Assembly (NCBI GenBank): GCA_963835135.1
Contig: CAWIEF010000002.1
Span: 310,001-374,000 of the forward strand
Reading direction: 5' to 3'
Length of the DNA: 64,000 nucleotides
Source: JAVVHH01 sp963835135
GTDB taxonomy: Bacteria > Pseudomonadota > Alphaproteobacteria > Acetobacterales > Acetobacteraceae
The translations under genes were made by a program, and so were the position numbers. Below, piece by piece: positions 61,675 through 64,000 of this stretch (its first letter is position 1; every line of letters starts with the position of its first letter). Under the pieces are notes generated by a model. It ran no database searches. It was given only the letters and a program-made list of their open reading frames with translations, and had not been told where the DNA came from.

Positions 61675-62665
61675 GGCGAAGATGTTGCTCACCCTCGACC
61701 AGGTCTCCCGCGCCTACGCCATGCGCTCGGGCTGGGTGGGCCGGCCGAGCATCGTGCGGGCCGTCGATGCCGTCAGCCTCTCGCTCGCGCCGGGCCGCAC
61801 GCTCGGCATCGTCGGCGAGTCCGGCTGCGGCAAGTCCACCACCGGCCGCATCGCGCTCGGGCTCGAGCCGCCCGATGGCGGCGCCGTCCAGTTCGACGGC
61901 GCGCCCATGCCGCCGGTCGGCTCGCCCGCTTGGCGGACCATGCGCCGCCGCCTGCAACTGGTGCCGCAGGACCCTCTGGGCGCGCTCGACCGCCGCCTGC
62001 GCGTCGACCGTCAAATTGCCGAACCCCTCGCGATCCACAATATCGGCGAACGTAGCGACCGGATCGCCGCGCTACTCGACGACGTCGGCCTCCGCCCCGA
62101 TCAAGCCGCCCGCGTACCGCACCGCCTCTCCGGCGGCCAGCGCCAGCGCGTCGTGCTCGCCCGCGCGCTCGCCACCGAGCCCGACCTGCTCGTCTGCGAC
62201 GAGCCCGTCTCCGCGCTCGATGTCTCGATCCAGGCGCAGATCGTGAACCTGCTGATGGCGCTGCAAGAGCGCCGCACCATCGCGATGCTGTTCATCAGCC
62301 ACGACCTGCGCATCGTCCGCCAGGTTAGCCATGCCGTTGCGGTCATGTATCTCGGCCGCATCGTTGAGCAGGGCGACCCGGACGACGTCTTTACCCATCC
62401 AGCCCACTTCTACACGCGGGCGCTGGTCGGCTCGATCCCGGGCGCCGGCCGCCGGGTCGTGCTCCAGGGCGATCCGCCCAACCCGGCGCAACGGCCGGCA
62501 GGCTGTGCGTTCCACCCCCGCTGCATCGCCGCCGTCGCGCGCTGCCGGGCAGACACTCCAGCGCTGAAACCGCTCGCCGGCACGGACCGCCTCGTCGCCT
62601 GCCATGTGGCCCACGATGAGGTCGAGCGCGCTCCCGCTCGGCGCGAGCTACACTACGCGCCATGA
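61670..62665 (+). CDS. oligopeptide-type ABC transporter ATP-binding protein (DppF/OppF type)
   Basis: 331 residues from the ATG at 61670 (a second ATG lies at 61682). Walker A ESGCGKST, Q-loop VPQDPLGALDRRLRVDRQIA, signature LSGGQRQRVVLARALATEP, Walker B LLVCDEPVSALDVSIQAQIV, switch His in LFISHDLRIV, and the C-terminal extension with HPAHFYTRALVGSIPGAG and CAFHPRC. It pairs with the upstream DppD-type subunit as a heterodimer. Its TGA overlaps the next binding-protein ATG (ATGA). No permease genes are visible; they presumably lie beyond the window. Confidence 0.9.
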   Translation: MKAKMLLTLDQVSRAYAMRSGWVGRPSIVRAVDAVSLSLAPGRTLGIVGESGCGKSTTGRIALGLEPPDGGAVQFDGAPMPPVGSPAWRTMRRRLQLVPQDPLGALDRRLRVDRQIAEPLAIHNIGERSDRIAALLDDVGLRPDQAARVPHRLSGGQRQRVVLARALATEPDLLVCDEPVSALDVSIQAQIVNLLMALQERRTIAMLFISHDLRIVRQVSHAVAVMYLGRIVEQGDPDDVFTHPAHFYTRALVGSIPGAGRRVVLQGDPPNPAQRPAGCAFHPRCIAAVARCRADTPALKPLAGTDRLVACHVAHDEVERAPARRELHYAP

Positions 62666-64000
62666 TTCTGTCCCGCCGCACCCTGCTCGCCGCCGCCGCC
62701 CTGCCGCGCGTCGCTGTAGCGCAAATGGACCAGCGCCCGTCGCTCACCATCGCCGTGCAGAAGATCGCCAACACCGGCACGCTCGAGCCGCTGCGCGAGC
62801 AATCCTCGAACGCCAGCGAGCACTACCTCGCCGCCCTGCTCGAAACGCCGATCGCCCGCAACCAGCAGCACTGGCTCGAGCGCCAGCCCGGCCTGGCCGA
62901 AAGCTGGCGCCGCCTCGACGACCGCACCGTCGAACTCACGCTCCGCCCCAACGTCCGCTATCACGATGGCGCCACGCTGACGGCCGAGGACGTCGCCTGG
63001 AACTTCGGCCCTGAGCGCATGTTCGGCGCCGCGCTGCCGCCCGATATCCCGCCCGTCGCCCGCCGCCACTGGCCCGCGCTGGCCCGCGTCGAGGCCACCG
63101 GCCCGCTCACCGTCCGCTTCATCAGCGCGACGCCGGACATCACGATGGAGGGCCGCCTGTCGGCCGGCGGCAGCGAGATCGTCAACCCGCGCAGCTTCAG
63201 GTCACCCTGGATCGACTACGCCCGCGCGCCGAGCGGCACCGGCCCCTACAAGCTCCGCGAGTTCCGCCCCGACGTCTCGCTGACCCTCGACGCGCACGAC
63301 GATTATTGGGGCGGCCGGCCCCCGTTCAAATCCCTTCGCTTCCTCGAGATCGGCGAGGCCGCCGCGCGGGCCAACGGCCTGCTCTCCGGCGAGTACGACC
63401 TCGCCTGCGATATCCTGCCGGACCAGATCGCCGGCATCGAAGCCACCGGCAAGCATCTCGTCCGCGGCGGCCCCGTTCCCAACCACCGCATCGTCAATTT
63501 CGACATGCACCACCCGGCCCTGGCCGACCCCCGCGTGCGCCGGGCCATGGCGCACGCGGTCGATGGCCGCGCGCTCGTCGATGCGCTCTGGGCCGGCCGC
63601 ACCCAGGTGCCGCCCGGGCTGCAATTCCCGTTCTACGGCCCCATGCTCGTCGCCGACTGGACCGTCCCGGCGACCGACCCGGCCACCGCCCGCGACCTCC
63701 TGCGGCAATCCGGCTACAAGGGCGATCCAATCCCATACCGTATCCGCAACAACTACTACGTCGCCGAGACCGCCACCGCCCAGGCGCTCGTCGCCATGTG
63801 GCAAGACGTCGGCCTCAACGTCGAGATCTCTGTCCACGAGAACTGGTCCGGCGTGCTGGCCAAATCGCCCCAGCGCGGCCTGCGCGACTGGTCCAACTCG
63901 GCCACCTTCGACGACCCGGTCTCATCGATCGTGAACCAAGAGGGCCCGAACGGCGCCCAGCAGGGCGTCGGCGAATGGACCAATGCCGAGATGAACCGCC
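62662..64000 (+). CDS. peptide/nickel-type ABC substrate-binding protein, paralogue (3' end off window)
   Basis: 446 residues visible, frame still open at the window end. The leader (MILSRRTLLAAAALPRVAVA) resembles that of the first binding protein. Shared blocks with it include QRPSLTIAVQKIANTGTL versus QRPTITVAVQKISNSNTL, the GTGPYKLREFRPDVSLTLDA stretch, DDYWGGRPP and DWSNSATFDDPVSSIVNQ. The two are clear duplicates bracketing the two ATPase genes. Two binding proteins for one importer suggests related but distinct ligands. Confidence 0.9.
   Translation, partial: MILSRRTLLAAAALPRVAVAQMDQRPSLTIAVQKIANTGTLEPLREQSSNASEHYLAALLETPIARNQQHWLERQPGLAESWRRLDDRTVELTLRPNVRYHDGATLTAEDVAWNFGPERMFGAALPPDIPPVARRHWPALARVEATGPLTVRFISATPDITMEGRLSAGGSEIVNPRSFRSPWIDYARAPSGTGPYKLREFRPDVSLTLDAHDDYWGGRPPFKSLRFLEIGEAAARANGLLSGEYDLACDILPDQIAGIEATGKHLVRGGPVPNHRIVNFDMHHPALADPRVRRAMAHAVDGRALVDALWAGRTQVPPGLQFPFYGPMLVADWTVPATDPATARDLLRQSGYKGDPIPYRIRNNYYVAETATAQALVAMWQDVGLNVEISVHENWSGVLAKSPQRGLRDWSNSATFDDPVSSIVNQEGPNGAQQGVGEWTNAEMNR

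Noticed and set aside
1..64000. CRISPR arrays, tRNA/rRNA genes, insertion sequences, prophage
   Set aside because: No regularly spaced direct repeats, no cloverleaf or rRNA-like conserved segments, and no transposase, integrase or phage structural proteins were recognised on either strand.

Overview
The window is very GC-rich (by eye well above 65%), gene-dense alphaproteobacterial DNA. GC3-biased codons, abundant GTG/TTG starts, 4-base stop/start overlaps, HWE/HisKA_2 kinases, a short REP-like repeat with a TGCGAGGAGCGCAGCGACG core, and a proline/arginine-rich hypothetical protein of a type I associate with Acetobacteraceae all point to Rhodospirillales, probably Acetobacteraceae (inference). 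I see no rRNA, tRNA, IS element, phage or CRISPR array.

Layout. 1-5.0 kb (minus): a NitT/TauT-type ABC importer (substrate-binding protein cut by the window edge, two permeases, ATPase) behind a thiamine-diphosphate enzyme. 5.1-10.1 kb (plus): a MarR regulator, class II aldolase, aromatic-ring FAD hydroxylase, aldo/keto reductase and a renalase-like flavoprotein, diverging from the importer operon across a face-to-face promoter. 10.2-13.3 kb: two LOV blue-light histidine kinases flanking a single-domain response regulator. 13.4-23.4 kb: cupin, thiolase/DUF35 pair, creatininase, two paralogous NtaA-type flavin monooxygenases, an AlgX/AlgJ-like protein and a polar amino-acid-type ABC importer. 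23.6-29.6 kb: a c-di-GMP GGDEF-EAL protein, then a lower-GC patch with cupredoxin, polytopic membrane protein, small membrane protein and di-heme peroxidase. 29.6-38.0 kb (minus): GspC-like fragment protein, PEP-CTERM protein, a heavy-metal-type P-type ATPase co-transcribed with three SPFH/HflKC-like proteins, and a secreted metallophosphoesterase. 38.3-46.3 kb: an incomplete amino-acid ABC importer, two DapA-family enzymes, a 919-residue HcnA-HcnB-HcnC-type fusion flavoprotein, a PuuE-like deacetylase and an epimerase. 46.3-48.5 kb: glycosyltransferase and DUF3445 protein. 48.5-55.6 kb: a peptidoglycan-recycling block (VanY-like peptidase, MltB-like transglycosylase, SIS deaminase/isomerase, NagA, a sugar kinase-MurQ fusion, AnmK). 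55.6-64 kb: PiT phosphate transporter, then a phosphonate-monoester-hydrolase-like sulfatase with two paralogous peptide-type binding proteins and two oligopeptide-type ATPases, each ATPase gene starting inside a repeat.

Quality caveat. Eight places in otherwise well-preserved genes show single-base indels (seven extra bases, one missing). Removing each one restores a full-length, family-typical reading frame with a length divisible by three. I therefore annotate these genes as whole loci with a frameshift. The pattern looks more like residual long-read error than gene decay, but reads are needed to decide.

How the parts fit: the window is mostly scavenging and catabolism (several importers each next to the enzymes that presumably process their substrate), plus cell-wall recycling, light/c-di-GMP signalling and an envelope module (SPFH trio with a P-type ATPase) that is the best candidate for something undescribed.
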